DNA from: Bacteroidota bacterium
GTDB taxonomy: Bacteria; Bacteroidota; Bacteroidia; Bacteroidales; F082
Direction: 5' to 3'
Assembly (NCBI GenBank): GCA_024280235.1
Contig: JAJRQN010000230.1
Coordinates: 1 to 48,648 of the forward strand
Length of the DNA stretch: 48,648 nucleotides
The translations under genes and the position numbers were made by a program. Positions 48,117 through 48,648 of this stretch are shown here, piece by piece. The notes below the pieces were generated by a model. It was not told the origin of the DNA, did no database searches, and saw nothing but the letters and a program-made list of their open reading frames with translations. Within the stretch, counting starts at the first letter, position 1, and every line of letters begins with the position of its first letter.

Positions 48117-48524
48117 ATGTCCAGAAATTTCGAAGATTCTTTAAATATTTTGGTCGTTGAAGATAACGAGTTGAATGCAAAATTTGCATCCGCAATTTTG
48201 AAACGACTAAATTTTAACATTGATTTTGCTGTCGATGGTAAAATTGGTGTGGAGAAATTTTTAGAAAATAACTACGATATCATCCTTATGGACATTCAGA
48301 TGCCTGTAATGAACGGACTGGAAGCAACTGCTAAAATTAGAAAACTTGAACAACAACTGGAAGTTGAACATCATGTTCCCATAATTGCTATTACCGCCTT
48401 TGCTTTTGAACACGACAAACAGAATTGTTTGGATGCCGGTATGGATGATTACCTTACAAAACCGTATCGGCCAAAAGATATGATAGAAATCATCAAGAAT
48501 TATTTTCCTGAAAAGCAGGCATAG
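48117..48524 (+). CDS. stand-alone response regulator receiver protein
   Basis: LNILVVEDNELNAKFASAIL...YDIILMDIQMPVMNGLEATAKI...IIAITAFAF...GMDDYLTKPYRPKDM: canonical residues present. Confidence 0.92.
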   Translation: MSRNFEDSLNILVVEDNELNAKFASAILKRLNFNIDFAVDGKIGVEKFLENNYDIILMDIQMPVMNGLEATAKIRKLEQQLEVEHHVPIIAITAFAFEHDKQNCLDAGMDDYLTKPYRPKDMIEIIKNYFPEKQA

Positions 48525-48604
48525 AAAACCGCCATAAGTCGAAGTGAATTTATGGCATAATTCAAATAACAATCGGTATCATTCGCAGTGTACAGCATTA
48601 AAAT

Positions 48605-48638
48605 GAAGAAGCTTCAGTCAGGCGACCGAAGCTTCTTC
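48605..48638 (-). terminator. Inverted repeat / possible terminator near window end
   Basis: GAAGAAGCTTC-12 nt-GAAGCTTCTTC, 11-bp arms. The T-rich flank (attttaat) lies on the minus strand, so it may terminate a minus-strand gene outside the window; bidirectional use is possible. Confidence 0.4.
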
Positions 48639-48648
48639 AACATTAACC

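Noticed and set aside
1-48648. CRISPR arrays, transposons, prophage, tRNA or rRNA
   Set aside because: No spaced direct repeats, transposase/integrase-like ORFs, phage structural genes or recognisable tRNA/rRNA sequence were seen on reading; a tool-based scan was not possible.

Overview
This 48.6 kb window is a chromosomal segment of a Bacteroidota genome, probably Bacteroidales-like. That placement is inferred from a T9SS C-terminal sorting domain, a Porin_10-type porin, TAnnTTTG promoter boxes and overall gene content. No rRNA, tRNA, CRISPR array or transposase was recognised. The first ~23 kb is mostly housekeeping and metabolism: rpsP (partial), acyl-CoA dehydrogenase, glutamate dehydrogenase, an atypical thioredoxin plus thioredoxin reductase, a DUF819 permease, a four-subunit 2-oxoacid:ferredoxin oxidoreductase operon, MFS transporters, a NapH/CcoG-like ferredoxin, a porin, aroC, lpdA, a Memo-like lipoprotein and an HD hydrolase. 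The second half (~23.6-48.5 kb) is an exopolysaccharide (EPS) locus: priming sugar transferase, half-size TolC-like protein, LysM-containing Wzz/GumC-like protein, flippase, O-antigen ligase/polymerase-like protein, at least seven glycosyltransferases, acetyltransferase, two methyltransferases and a T9SS-type beta-helix protein. It is bracketed by phosphorelay proteins. The strongest observation is that several of these have lost phosphotransfer residues. The sugar transferase carries an N-terminal pseudo-receiver. The transmembrane hybrid kinase at the 3' end has Q in place of the phospho-His and E in place of the receiver phospho-Asp. The Wzz C-terminal kinase-like domain has a degenerate P-loop. 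The cluster also holds three apparent gene interruptions: two -1 frameshifts at A6/T6 runs and one in-frame TAG. All calls come from reading the sequence and the ORF translations; no database search was possible.
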